64,000 nucleotides of DNA from Zea mays (GCF_902167145.1 NC_050097.1:176172923-176236922); one strand, 5' to 3'; positions 13,501-24,898 are shown, counted from the stretch's first letter. The notes: generated by a model from the sequence alone, not told the origin. A program made the numbers and translations.

Positions 13501-13861
13501 GTTCATCACCACAACTTATATTTGTGAATTAGGGGTATTGGTTCTGGATATATTTATTTATGTATATTATTTATATTTTTCATATCATTTTTCTTCTTGT
13601 TGTTTCCAAAACCCTAAATTTTAATTTAGGGATCAATTCAACCTTTAGATTTATTATTATTATTATTAACATTATTATTTTATTTAATGCACAACCAATA
13701 AAAACTCCAATATGATGCATATTATTATATTTATTTATTTTTTTTTATCATTTGACTTAATTCATCTCTAAATTCTGTGTATGCTCTTTTCATGATGCAA
13801 ATGAGGCACACAAAATGAGGAGCTCTCTCTATATTCTTTATTTAGAATTTTGAGTATTACA
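10511..13861 (-). repeat. 5' LTR of the Tekay/Del-like element
   Basis: 3351 bp, a near-perfect copy of 3537-6889. Because coding is on the minus strand, this is the promoter-bearing LTR. It ends TATTACA at 13861, followed by the second ATTAT target duplication (13862-13866). Confidence 0.95.
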
Positions 13862-14996
13862 ATTATCGGGACATTGAGCTATAAAATGACCAGTCTTACC
13901 GCACTTGAAGCAGGAACGTTTTCCCTTTGTTTTGCTCTTGTTGGGGTATTCCTTGCGTCCTTTCAAGGCGGTTTTGAAGCGCTTGATGATGAGCGTCATT
14001 TTGTCCTCGTTGAGCCTAGCAGCCTCCACCTGTGCTACCTTGCTAGGTAGCGCCTCCCTGCTGTTGGTTGATTTGAGAGCAACAGGCTGTGGCTCATAGA
14101 CGGGTAGTAGACCGTTTAGTGCATCGTCCACATATCGTGCTTCTTTCACCATCATACGTCCGCTTACGAATTTTTCGAGTATTTCCTCGGGCGTCATCTT
14201 GGTGTACCTGGGGTTCTCACAAATAAGATTTACAAGATGGGGGTCAATAATTGTAAATGACCTGAGCCTAAGTCAGACGACGTCATGATCCGTCCATCTT
14301 GTACTCCCGTAGCTTCGGATTTTATTGACCAGGGTTTTGAGCCTGTTGTAGGTCTGTGTTGGCTCCTCTCCCCTGATCATCGCGAACCTCCCCAGCTCGC
14401 CTTCCACCAGTTCCATCTTGGTAATCATGGTGGCGTCATTACCCTCATGTGATATCTTGAGAGTATCCTAGATTTGCTTAGCGTTATCCAAGCCGCTCAC
14501 TTTATTGTATTCATCCCTGCAAAGAGATGCTAACAAAACAGTAGTAGCTTGGGCATTTTTGTGTATTTGTTCATTAATGAATACATGGTTATCAGTGCTA
14601 TCAAAGTGCATTCCATTTTCTACAATCTCCCAGATACTAGGATGGAGGGAGAACAAATGACTACACATTTTATGATCTTCTCCATCAAAGTGTGGAGGTT
14701 TTCCAAGTGGAATTGATAGTAAATGCACATTTGAATTGTAAGGAATGCGAGAATAGTCAAAAGAGTGATTCTGATTAACCGATTTTTTTCGACGAGGAGT
14801 CGTCGTCGTCATCCCTTGGTGAAGAAGAGGAGGCGTCGCTGTCATAGTAGATGATCTTCTTGACGCGCCTCTTCTTCTTCTCGTCCCTCTTCTTGTGACT
14901 CGAGCCTGAGTCAGTGGGCTTGTCGTCTCTTGGCTCGTTGAAGAGGGACTCCTTCTCCTTGTCGTTGATCACCATCCCCTTGCCCTTAGGATCCAT
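13862..14996 (-). pseudogene. gag: element A gag N-terminal part with CCHC zinc knuckle (broken)
   Basis: Translation starts at the ATG at 14996 with MDPKGKGMVIND and a Lys/Ser/Asp-rich leader. Near 14780 the frame changes and continues as NSNVHLLSIPLGKPPHFDGED, the Sirevirus capsid block (LHPSIWEIVENGM, LLASLCRDEYNKV). A further non-open stretch (14200-14467) leads to MTPEEILEKFVSGRMM and the nucleocapsid knuckle CFKCGKTGHFIAQC (C-X2-C-X4-H-X4-C). The gypsy element inserted five codons later. The rest of gag resumes at 3536. Element A gag is therefore doubly disabled, by frameshifts and by insertion. Confidence 0.85.
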
Positions 14997-15031
14997 CTCT
15001 TCGGGTGGTTAGTCCCTAAGATGAAGAGTAC

Positions 15032-15044
15032 GACTCCGATACCA
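15032..15044 (-). other. Primer-binding site of element A (Met-tRNA type)
   Basis: The minus strand reads TGGTATCGGAGTC, two bases inside the LTR end at 15047. The match to Met tRNA is good but includes one change compared with element D (TGGTATCAGA). Confidence 0.8.
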
Positions 15045-15046
15045 AT

Positions 15047-15746
15047 TGAGAGCACCTAGAGGGGGGGTGAATAAGTGATCCTGCAAAATTCAATAATAAT
15101 AACACAAACTTGGTTTATAATATGTTAGTTAGATTAAACCAAGTGGTTATAAAGCGAGTTCTTGAGATGGAATCAATCACACAGAAAAGCAACACAAGAG
15201 ACACGCTGTTTTTATCTAGTGGTTCGGCCAAGTAACATTTGCCTACTTCCACGTTGTGGCATCCTAATGGATGAGGGTTGCACTCAACCCCTTTCAATTG
15301 ATCCAATGATCAACTTGAATACCACGGTCTTTTCTTTTTAGAGTTCTCTTCCCGTTTGCGAGGAATCTCCACAATTTGGAGCCTCTCGCCCTTACAATGT
15401 TGATCACACAAGAAGCACAAAAGTAAGGGAAGGAAAGCAACACACACAAGACTCAAATCGCAGCAAACACACGCACAAAAGCCAATACATGAGCACAAGA
15501 TTACGGCGCAGGGAGTTTACAACTCGAACGGTGCTCAAATCTCTAACACTATGAACTGATTGCGTGATTGCTGAGTCTAGGAGTCTTAGGATGTTTAGTG
15601 AATGCTTGGTGTACTGCTCCATGCGCCTAGGGGTCCCTTTTATAGCCCCAAGGCAGCTAGGAGCCGTTGGAGATCAACTTGGAAGGCAATTCTTGCCTTC
15701 TGTCGGGTGGCGCACCGGACAGTCCGGTGCCCCACCGGACATGAAC
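15047..15746 (-). repeat. 5' LTR of element A, left fragment
   Basis: LTR 3' end in coding orientation, with the G-rich AGAGGGGGGG mirror of the CCCCCTCT signature seen in other Sirevirus LTRs here. A TATA-like TATAAAAG lies on the minus strand at 15637-15644. The palindromic CACCGGACAGTCCGGTG motif occurs near 15713-15729. The LTR continues at 19083 after the solo-LTR insertion. Confidence 0.85.
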
Positions 15747-18700
15747 TGTCACACCCGGATTTTAGGGGTTCAAAACCCGGGCGCGAACATAATCACCAGG
15801 TGTGCTGGGACCAAGTCTCACACATATGATGATTCATGGCACAGGATCGAATGTCACATCTTTACTACATAACAGGAGTTCTGTACAAAATAAATAAATA
15901 ATTACATTATAAGGAGACAACGGTCCAGCAACCCAAAGTTGACTGGGAGACGACGGCCTAGATCTCTCTCACGAACTCATCGCAGCATCCTCCTTGCGCC
16001 TCATCCTGCGGTACCTGTTCTTGACCTGTGGGGGGTGTGAGACAGCAAGAGTGAGCTCACATACGTTCATCGCTCAACAAGTTGTGGGGAATAATGTGCA
16101 CGAACTCGCCAAAGGTGGGAGCTCACGTGAAGTGTAAGGCTTACCAAAGAGGATGGTTAGAGCTGAGCATTGCTTTTAAAGTTGGTCAAAATTTTATTAG
16201 CAGTTACTAAGTATAAGTAAATACCAACCCAATTAAGTAGTAGAACAAAAGTAGCAACCTCACCTGCGATGCAATGCATATGACAAATTGAGTTTAAGTT
16301 CCATAATTTAATCATCAGAGAGTCCTGAGCTACTCATGACCGTGAGCTCGGCTAGTATACCAGTTTTACACTCTGCAGAGGTGGTACCCTTTACCCACAA
16401 GTCATGTTACCCATCTGCCAAGGGATCGCGACTTTCCATACACCTCTACCGAGGAGGCGAGGCAGGGTAACACTACGAGGCCTTTACAAAGTTCCACTAG
16501 CTTCAGAAAACCCGCTACAGTTTATAGGAAGCTCCAATGAAGGGTTCTTGCCTGACCGCCATCGCAGCAAAATCAAGCAAGGACCTCCCTACACTGACCA
16601 CTCCCCTACTGCCCTTGCCCCTTTCGGGTAAGGTAGTCCTCCACTAGCTTTCCTAATTAATCAGCCAAGGGCGTCCATAAACCCTTGTGGTGGCACATGT
16701 TTCTCAAGTTAAGCTCTATGTTCCGATTAACATTAATGATCTTGACATGAACAGTAAATAACAACGGATAACAAAAGTATAATCATGAATAATGTGTATC
16801 TCAGTGCCCAAAACCACATATAGCACTAGCAAGTACTACCCAAAAAGTTCAGTGGTAAACAAGGTAATGAGATAAACAATCTAGGGTAACTTATTAGGTC
16901 CCATCAAAATTAACCTATGCAGATCATTATGATTAATTAGAACATGAGTGGGTAAAAGGAAGTGATCAAGGGCACAACTTGCCTGGGACTTGAGATTCCA
17001 GGTACCAACTTGCTTTTCAGATGACACGTGTCCTCGCGCTAGTCGTAGTAATACAAACAAACATGGTATAGATAAAATTAACATCACACCAAACATAAGA
17101 ACAAACTGAATAATCTACGCGTCGTAACGAGATCGTAGAAACAAGAACCACTAAATTCGGAGCTATGGTTACCGAGTTATGAATTTCCTAAGGTTTAATG
17201 TGCTTGAAATATGATTAAATGAGAAATCATTTTTTTTCTTACTGTTTTCATGTCAAAACTGAGACTCTAAGTGATAGAGAAATTATAAAATTTTAGGAAG
17301 TTGAAGGGCTCAATTTGGACTAAAAATGGATTTTCTATGAATTATTGAAGTTCTAGCAATTATTTTCCTATTAAAAATCTATTTTCTTCTTCATTTATTT
17401 AATTTAAACGATCTCTGGACTGGGCCTCAATTTCATAAAAGACCAGGGGCTATTCCACAACTAATCCCGAGACTCAGAGCGCTGTGCTCTGGATGGCGGG
17501 TTCTATTTCCAAAAGGTCCAGGGTCTCTTATGCTAAAAAGCCAGAGCGAAAGGGTATCGCTTAATATCGGCCGTCCGATTAGAAATCACGCGTCCAGATT
17601 AACCCGGACCCGGTTATGTACACTGCTACGCTGACAACCGTTGGATCCCAGATCCGCGGTCCACGGCGCACGATGCCCTTCACTCCCTCTCGGCCACACG
17701 ATTTCCTTTCAACGCGCCAGATTCAAAACGACGAAGGGGTATCCCTCTTCTAATCTAGAGCCTTCATTTCGGATCCGATGGCTGACGAGTTTCTTCTCCC
17801 CCCAGCGTCCGGTAAGCTGAGCTACGGCCTCGCCCAGCCGCACGGTGGCAGACCACGCCGCAGCCCGATTCCATGGCGAACCCGAGCTCTAATCACTATT
17901 CAAGCGAGTGTTACGCGATATATGAACAAGGGCGAACACGATAGCGGCAAAACGTACCCAAGATGGTAGCGCAGAGGTGCTTGCCCACGGTGCGAGCGGA
18001 ACCCACGGCGGAGCACCAACTCCGGCGTGAATTTATACGAGCTCCGACCGTCCGTTCGTTGATTAAGTGATAGGGACAGCTTCCCCACGTCAAGGTGATG
18101 CTCCTGGTCACCCATCCACGGTCCGAGACGCAGCCCCGACCGATTGCTCATGGCGGCGACAAACTTCTTCTCTCTCTCTCTCTCTCTCGATCTGTTTCCC
18201 TGGGTCATGGTGCTTCCTATCCGATAGAGAGGAAGGGGGGGGGCAGCCCGATATATAAGCGCAGGGAAGAGGTTCCTCCCGGGCGGAGTCCGCACGAACG
18301 ACGAGATCCGTGGAGGAAGCGTGCCAGATGGGGAGTCCGCACGGAGCGGTGGTCTCAGCCGCGATTGTCGCGCGATCCGGTTGAGGAGATGAAACTGACG
18401 GAGGTGGCCCACACATCAGTCTCAGCTTCAGATTACGCGGACGTTCTTATCACAGGCCGAGCGGGCCCACTCGTCAGAGGATCATCCCACTGCGCGCGAC
18501 ATACGGGCCCGCGTGCGAAGAGCTGGCCGACAGCGGTGGGGACCCACATGTAAGTGACACAGGCGCATACAGGTGGAGAGGTGGGCTGGTGCGTGGGGTT
18601 TGGGGAATGGGCCGAAATGGGAGCCGCCAGCCCAACAGGTAATCCTTTCCTTTTTCTTTTATTTTATTTTTCTAATCCCTAATCCAACTTGAATTCAACT

Positions 18701-19082
18701 TTACATTCAAATCTTGTACTAAATTTATCTTTGAGTTATATTGTGACCTTAAGGTAATAATTTTGGAAATATATAAACTTCCTTTATATTTTATATATCT
18801 TCTCTTTTTCTCTTCTTCATAATATTTCCAAAACCCTAAAGTGCAACTTTGGGTTTAATTCAAATATCCATCTCATTATTGTATTTCTTTTATTATTATT
18901 TTATTACTAAGTGCACGAACAAGCAAAACTCCATCATGATGCACAATTTAGTGGCATGTCCTTGATTAATTATTTTTTTAATGAGGTGTTCACATGTGAC
19001 GATAAGTAATTTCAACACACACATAAAATATAGGGAATGACTTTTCTCCACTTTTTATACATATTACAATTTGGGTATTACA
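15747..19082 (-). mobile_element. Solo LTR of a Tekay/Del-related gypsy element
   Basis: 3336 bp, TGTCACACCCGG...GGTATTACA, flanked by perfect 5-bp duplications TGAAC (15742-15746 and 19083-19087). Many blocks match the LTRs at 3537 and 10511 (for example the stretch from about 16020 to 16100), but overall it is clearly diverged, so it is a related subfamily rather than the same burst. No internal region remains, implying LTR-LTR recombination. ORFs inside it are incidental. Confidence 0.93.
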
Positions 19083-19688
19083 TGAACAATACCTGTCCAG
19101 TGCTCGATCCCCTTCCTTTCTGGCGAAGCCGACCGTTGGATTTTCGGATCCGTTGGTCCGGTGCACACCGGACAATCCGGTGTGACAATCCGACCGTTGG
19201 CTCGACCACGTGTCGCCTGTTAGCCGCGGGCGCTGTTGGCTCATTCGACAGTCCGGTGCACACCGGACAGTCCGGTGAATTTTAGTCGCGACGCCTTCTC
19301 CTTTTCTCGGGAGCGACGAGTTCGTCGCGGAGACTTGGGCGCGGGCGCTGATGACTCACCGGACAGTCTGGTGATTTATAGCCACGTCTCCCCACCGATT
19401 CCCGAGAGCAGCGACTTCGCCGCCGGGCTAGCCTGGGCACCGGACACTGTCCGGTGTTCCAGGCTGGTGCTGGTTTGGCTGATCACAACCACTTCTTCTT
19501 CAACCCTTTTTTTTTCTTGGCCATGTCTCTAGCACTTAGATAAACATGTTAGTACCCACAAATAATTTACTAAGTCCGGAGACATACCTTGTTTCTTGAT
19601 TTGCATCTTGGCACTTATAAACTTAAAACAATGTGTTGGACATCTAATCACCAAAACAATTATGGCCCATGGGCATATTTCTCTTTAA
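19083..19688 (-). repeat. 5' LTR of element A, right fragment
   Basis: Continues the LTR interrupted at 15746; the TGAAC duplication is part of the LTR. It contains several CACCGGAC..GTCCGGTG half- or full palindromes (19165-19280, 19357-19375). It ends near 19688 with sequence homologous to the start of Sirevirus LTRs (minus strand AAAGAGAAATATGCCC). The terminal TG itself is not intact. Confidence 0.8.
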
Positions 19689-20170
19689 GTTTGTCGAATT
19701 CCGCGAGCAATACGCACGTCTAATTCTCTAGGGCTAGAGTGATGGTGGAGTCGATGGATGAAGGGGAAGTCATGCTATGGCCGAGGAAGGTCTAGTGTGG
19801 TACTAATTTGTTACAGCACCATAATCTCTACTATCCCATATGAGCAGAGCGAGGGCGTCCACCACCTAGCGTGCCCCCGCCCGGCTCTGCTCTGCTCTCT
19901 CCCCGCTAATCTCGCTGCCAGCACATCACGCACGCCCCTGTCTTCGTCCCTCGCTAATCTCGCCGCGGCAGCGCGTTCTCCGCCACACCTTCCCAAAAAT
20001 GTCGTCGCCCCCATCACCGCGAGGGCCGGCCCCCATCCCCGCCCTCTTCCCGGTCGCCTTCCTCCCTTGCTCCGCCCTCCACGCCATTCCCCACCACCGA
20101 CGCCATTCCCGCCCTTCCCCACTTCCCTGCCGGAGACCGCGCCCTTTCCCATCCGGCAGCATCCACTTCC

Positions 20171-20206
20171 TCCCACTACTCCTTAAGAGCGGAACGAGGG
20201 CGTCCA
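20171..20206 (+). repeat. Internal copy of the Helitron 5' subterminal sequence
   Basis: The segment TCCCACTACTCCTTAAGAGC and the following GAACGAGGGCGTCCA resemble the element start at 19825-19861. This suggests a nested or tandem Helitron 5' end. Confidence 0.55.
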
Positions 20207-20570
20207 CGTCGAGGCATCACCGTGCCCCCGCTCGTTCCTTCTACGCGCGGCCGACCACCCAACACGCGCGCGGACGCGCGGCCAACTTCCTTCTACGCGG
20301 CTTCCTTCCTTCTACGCGTGGCTTCCTCCCCCACCAACGGCGCCGCAATCCAAGCCGACCTCGACCCGACCACCATGGGAGGAAGCACGCGGTCCACTCC
20401 GAATCGACCCCGACCCGACCACCACGCGGATCCACTCTGCTCGATGCCTCAATCCATGGTGCGTGGGCTTCCTTCTACGCGCGGCTTTGAACAGACTGCA
20501 AATCCTGGAAGGCGACCCAATCCCTCACCGCGATCCACTCCTCCGCGCGATCCACGGCTGAGCCCGCCCA

Positions 20571-20773
20571 TCCCGCCCACGCTGCTCTCCACGGAAGGCC
20601 GGGGTCGCGGTCTCCTCCTCGGCGAGATCCACGACCGGGCAAGCCCATCCTGCCCACGCTGCTCTCCATGGAATAGCGGTCCCAGCAGATCTCCTCTCCC
20701 CCGCAGTCCACTCCCCCAACGAGCTGCTCTCCATGGAACACCGGGGTCGCGGTCTCCTACTCGGCGAGATCCA
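20571..20773 (+). repeat. Imperfect direct repeats inside the Helitron
   Basis: The block GCTGCTCTCCAYGGAA followed by CCGGGGTCGCGGTCTCCT and CTCGGCGAGATCCA occurs near 20580-20634 and again near 20720-20773. A partial copy near 20659-20675 lies between them. Confidence 0.7.
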
Positions 20774-22496
20774 TGGCTGGCGTCCTCCTCTGCTGCTGAG
20801 CCCAGCTCCCGCCTCTCTGATCGAGGTACGCTACCTACGCCTGATATTGTTTGTGGGTTGAAAATTCAGCGAACAGAGGCTTTTGCAGATAAACTGGATT
20901 GGATTTTGCTCTTGTGCCTGTCTTCATCCTGATAGGGTACCTAACGTCGCAACGCCTGTCAAAAGCAGATCTTTCTCTGTACCTGATATTTTGCTCGATT
21001 CGGTGCTTTGTTGTGTCCATGGGGGGTTTTGAGTGGGCCTCTGGAGGCTTTTGCGCAAAGAGGAGGACGGCGCTAGGACTTAGATTCATGGTACTCCTAA
21101 TGCACGTGCTGTTCGTTGGCGTTGTCTTCATCCTCAATCCGACCCTCGACTGGCGAACAGATTTTCGTGTGCTGTCGGCATGTCGCCTCCTCTTCCACCG
21201 TGAGCTGAACAGAGGCGAGGCGAGCTTGGCGTGCAGCGCAGGATGTAGTGGTGGCCTGGTGGGGGCTTTTTAAAGCTGGTTGGATGGGAATGGGATGGTG
21301 GTAGTGTGGGAGCTAGGGAGTCGGATTAGTCATCACTGCTTGCTCTTGCGCGGACAAGGAGCAGTTTGGATGATTTATATACAAGAAGAAAGGGGAGGGG
21401 ATCAGGGAAGGGAAGGATGATGGGCTGAGGTCTCCGGTGGATGGATGCACGATGCAGGCATGGTTGAGGTGCAGAGGCCACAATGCATGGTACCAGTATT
21501 CTTTTGCCCAGTTAGTTGCTGACATCGTTTCAGCACTCCTTCTATTCCAAAGACAAAAACATGGCACCGAGTGCTTCTAAAGTGATAATATTTTTTTTCT
21601 GATATCATTGGATGTAACATGAAATTTATTTTGGCCGTGTGGTACGACGGGGAGCTGTGGTACGACTCTCTCTCTTGTTTTTTTTCTTCTAAATTTGGCC
21701 GTGTGCTTCTACTTGATGTGGAGAAGTGTGTTCTAGACCTTTATTCTACCCTAACTGTGCTCAAGGTTGCCTGCTGTCGAGTATGTTTTTATGTTATCGA
21801 GTGGAGTATGTTTATAGCTGTCTTACTATTAACCATTTGCCTGATTTGTTTGCGGAAGAGCCTTTGGGCTGCTTGCAATTGTTTCTTCATCTAATCGGTG
21901 ATATAACTGAATGGTTCAGTTCATGGCAATCTGGAAACATAGAAACATAAGGAAACCGTTGCAGCTAATCCTTTGTGAGGCCTCACCACAGCTTATAGGT
22001 ACACAGCCGAGTTCCTCTCTAGCTTTCAAGAACGAAAAGTAGTGTATGACACCAACCTGTCAAAATTAGAAAGCAACGGCAGATGTATTTATTTACAGAT
22101 CCTTGCATATTGGCATTCGTACCCTAACCTTTGTTCAACATCAAACAAAAATATTATTTGCAAGTCTGTTGTCCTAACCAAATGTTGTTGAGTAGAGAGA
22201 TTCCTTGAAAAGAAACACTTTTTAAACTAGCAATAAAATTGACATGACTGGTCCACTTATATCTTACCATTATATTCATATTTCAAAACTATACTAGGGT
22301 AGGTAAACTGCCAACACAAGAGCAAACATGAACCTGCGTAGTGTACTCGTGACAAGAATAATTTTGTTTGCATGCATTTTCGAATCAATAGAATATACAA
22401 GGTTTGTAATTATTCATAAATTTTGATTATTGCCAGTTGCATCCGATTTTTTTGTTATAGCTGAATGAATTGTTTCATGTTTGGGCTCTATGCAGG

Positions 22497-22646
22497 GTCC
22501 AAACCCTCCTTTAACTTCAGTTGAGCTGGGCCACATTGACTCTAGAAGGGAAGAAAAGTGTTGGTTCATAACTACGATGCTCGATTGGGATTAGGGACAT
22601 CTAGAGATTGTCAGGGGTCGACCTAAGCTAAGGGAAGATTCCTAAA
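22497..22646 (+). other. Exon-like segment inside the Helitron (possible captured fragment)
   Basis: A pyrimidine-containing stretch ending CTATGCAG immediately precedes a short open stretch reading NPPLTSVELGHIDSRREE, which closes within about 25 codons. It looks like an acceptor site plus an exon piece. I do not recognise the parent gene and it could be chance. Confidence 0.25.
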
Positions 22647-23476
22647 TCTGCCCATGAAGTGTCGTTGTCCACTTGCTTTGTTTACTTGTTGTACTGTGTT
22701 TGCTGCTTGCATGGAGTGGGGAGTGTTTTGCTATTTTTGAGCTAGAGGTCTTGCAATTAGGGGTGGTAAGGATCACACAAAGAATCATGGTCTGCAGGTA
22801 ACAAACCATCTTGTTGTTTGTTAAGATGAAAACCAAATAGAGTTGGTCTATTGATCAAGATATTTATGTTATTTGTGAGCTTCAATGTATTCATTTACTA
22901 AGATAGGAAACAACTAAATTATTGCACGGTATAGCCATATGGTGAACATGTAGGGTGCATGTGATATTCCTTTACTTCCTGTTCTTTTTTTACAGACTGA
23001 TGAAGGAAGTTTGTAAGTTATGATAACCTTTTTCTATAGTTTATTTTTTACGGTATCTCATGACTGGATTCAATCTTGATATCGCAGGATGCGAGGAAGG
23101 ACATTCTTTTCCTTGATTCCCCCATCTTTTGCAACTCCAGCTGAAGCGCTCTGAATACGATTATATGAGAGATACCACGATTAAGATTTGTTCTTATAAC
23201 TTTCACTTTGTTCAATTAGTTGTATTGTTCATGTACTTTAGGGGACGCTTGATGTGTGCAGTAATTACAATCAGTCTAAATAAAAAAATTAACACTTACT
23301 TTTTTGTTGATATTGTCATGTTTATTAATACTTGCTTGCCAGATTAATGATTGCACTGAGTTCACGCTGTAATTTGATCTGGATAGAGATGGTGGCAAAT
23401 ACATTGCTCCAAATGCAGATCGAAGTACACGAAACCTTCACATTCTTCACATAGAATGGCTTTTACCATGTACTTT

Positions 23477-23541
23477 GCATCTTTCTATAGCTTCAAAATG
23501 ATAAATAAATGCATCTTTCTATAGCTTCAAAATGAACAAAT
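23477..23541 (+). repeat. 34-bp tandem duplication in the Helitron
   Basis: GCATCTTTCTATAGCTTCAA... occurs at 23477 and again 34 bp later at 23511. Confidence 0.85.
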
Positions 23542-23754
23542 TTATTTACCGTCCGCAACGTGTCCTTTTTTCATGAACACTATGATATGTTCTTTTGTTA
23601 TAGCTTTTTAGAGTTTTGAGACAATGTGCAAAAATAGAAATGATTTTTCCATGGCATATAAACACACCTAACATGTATGTATTGGGCTATGACATTTAGA
23701 TTTGTAATTTGTGAGAATTTATGAGCCGTCGCAACGCACGGGTACCTAACTAGT

Positions 23755-24250
23755 AAGGAGGAAGAATGGGAAGGAGGAAGATAGAGAGGGAAGAGGAGGT
23801 AGGAGGACAGGATTGTATTCTCATTTTTTTATACCCCTCACAAGAGGCACAAACACAACTACACGGCCCACGGCCACAGCCACACAGCTACTGGGCTCAC
23901 TTCCACTCTAGGCCGCTCACTCTACAGTTGGCGCGACACACACGCCCACTCGGCGCCACTGTGGCTGCTCCTGTGCCACGTCCAACAACAACTCTTCCTG
24001 GGGCTCTGGTGAAGTAGCAGATGGAGTAACAAGCTGGCCGGGCTGAGGGCGTGGCGCGTGCGTGGAGCTGGCTATTCTACGCCGAATCGAACAGCCAGCC
24101 GAGCAATGAGCTATGAACCCGGTCCACAGAACTGTCCATGCAATCTTGCATTGTAATCCCTAGGGGTCTAGAACCAGGAGGGGCAGCGTCGTCATTTCAC
24201 GTCTACGTGCTGATTGGGCTTCGGCGTGACGGGCGCGGCGTGCAAAAAAA
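23755..24250 (+). promoter_or_regulatory. Probable SMG7 upstream/promoter region
   Basis: This region lies between the Helitron end and the SMG7 5' UTR. It is purine-rich at the start (GGAGGAAG repeats), then C/A-rich. No TATA box I would defend and no transposon ends were seen. It is called a promoter only by position. Confidence 0.4.
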
Positions 24251-24399
24251 TGGCCAACCATTAGTTCAAACTCCTCTCTATAAAGACAGTCATAAAAGTA
24301 ATAATCAGAGTTGATGTTTTTTTATAATGACAAAAAGTTAAATTTCTCCGTCGCCGAGGGAGTCCAATCCCAACACGGCGACGACGACAAACAAACAAG

Positions 24400-24508
24400 G
24401 AAATCGCCTCCTCCTCCTCCTCCTCCTCTTCCTCTTTCCCTCGCTCTGCCATCTGCCCCCAAATTCCCCTCCCCACTCGCTCGCGTCGCGATAGCAAGCA
24501 ACGCGCAG
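24400..24508 (+). other. SMG7: SMG7 5' UTR exon (approximate 5' end)
   Basis: A (CTC)n microsatellite at about 24408-24430 and a CT-rich leader precede a consensus donor (CAG/GTACG) at 24509. The transcription start cannot be seen. Confidence 0.5.
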
Positions 24509-24848
24509 GTACGAATTCCTCCCCAGAACTCGCGATTTCCTTGGATTCGTCCTCCTCTTGGACCCGATCGCGAGTTTTCCCGGTGCGGAACCGTGGATTT
24601 TGAGCCGAGATTTCGCGGTCACCCGCCTCGGGTTGACCGGGATTTGAGGAGATCCGCGGATTTGTTGCTGGTCGCCGGGGATCGTAGCCGGGCGCGTAGA
24701 TTCATCCTTCTACGCGTCTAGGAGGGGGATTAGGGTTTCGTTTGCTCGGGTCGGGACTCGGATACTCGCTTTCGAGATTGGATTGGTACTTTTCTGGCGC
24801 GATGTTTGCTTTTCGTCGGTGACTCATGGGCTCGTAATTTGGCTGCAG
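24509..24848 (+). other. SMG7: SMG7 5' UTR intron
   Basis: GT at 24509 in CAG/GTACGA and acceptor TTGGCTGCAG ending at 24848 bound a 340-bp interval. It precedes the short first coding exon. Leader introns like this are common in housekeeping plant genes. Confidence 0.6.
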
Positions 24849-24871
24849 GTGCTGAAACTCGTGTACTGTTG

Positions 24872-24898
24872 ATGGATGATGACTGTTCCCATGGATAG
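24872..24898 (+). CDS. uORF overlapping the SMG7 start codons
   Basis: ATG at 24872 opens an 8-codon frame (MDDDCSHG) closed by TAG at 24896-24898. It begins 4 nt before the first in-frame SMG7 ATG (24876) and overlaps the ATGs at 24876, 24879 and 24891. Scanning ribosomes would meet it first. Its own context is weak (T at -3, G at +4), so leaky scanning is plausible. Confidence 0.6.
   Translation: MDDDCSHG

Larger units (their letters stand above)
3537..13861 (-). mobile_element. Tekay/Del-like Ty3/gypsy chromovirus, complete ends, internally deleted
   Basis: A 10,325-bp insertion bounded by two 3.35-kb LTRs with TG...CA ends and a perfect 5-bp duplication (ATTAT). Coding runs on the minus strand, so the right LTR is the 5' LTR. 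A PBS (TGGTATCAGAGC, initiator-Met type) and a purine tract flank the internal part. The internal region is only 3.6 kb: gag and most of protease are missing, while RT, RNase H, integrase and a C-terminal chromodomain-like segment remain with stops and frameshifts. Long LTRs plus a chromodomain fit the Tekay/Del clade (maize Tekay, Prem1/Xilon). The exact family is uncertain. Confidence 0.92.
143..19688 (-). mobile_element. Sirevirus (Ty1/copia, Opie/Ji-like) element A, heavily nested
   Basis: This is a minus-strand copia element read from its 5' LTR (15047 to about 19688), through the Met-type primer-binding site and gag (14996 down to 13867, then 3536 down to about 3245), protease, integrase and RT, to 143, where another LTR interrupts it. 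Foreign insertions at 3537-13861 and 15747-19082 account for most of the span. With them removed, its 5' LTR is about 1.3 kb, normal for a Sirevirus. The right edge near 19688 is placed by homology to the element C LTR edge, because the terminal TG appears damaged. The gag, with its zinc knuckle and lysine/serine-rich start, and the integrase-RT resemble maize Opie/Ji. Stops and frameshifts make it inactive. Confidence 0.85.
19825..23754 (+). mobile_element. Non-autonomous Helitron (Hel1-like)
   Basis: The 5' end reads TCTCTACTAT after a host A, matching the maize Helitron TCTMTAYTA start. The 3' end is CTAGT (23750-23754), preceded by a CCGT...ACGG stem in CCGTCGCAACGCACGGG, the usual Helitron 3' hairpin shape. 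Size is ~3.9 kb. No Rep/helicase coding is visible. The first 1 kb is very GC-rich with long spurious ORFs on both strands; the rest is AT-rich and intron-like. I could not recognise a captured gene. The base after CTAGT is A rather than the expected T, so the end may have changed after insertion. Confidence 0.8.

Noticed and set aside
19758..20932. Several long Pro/Arg-rich ORFs on both strands
   Set aside because: They overlap each other in the GC-rich, internally repeated part of the Helitron; no domain and no splice context.
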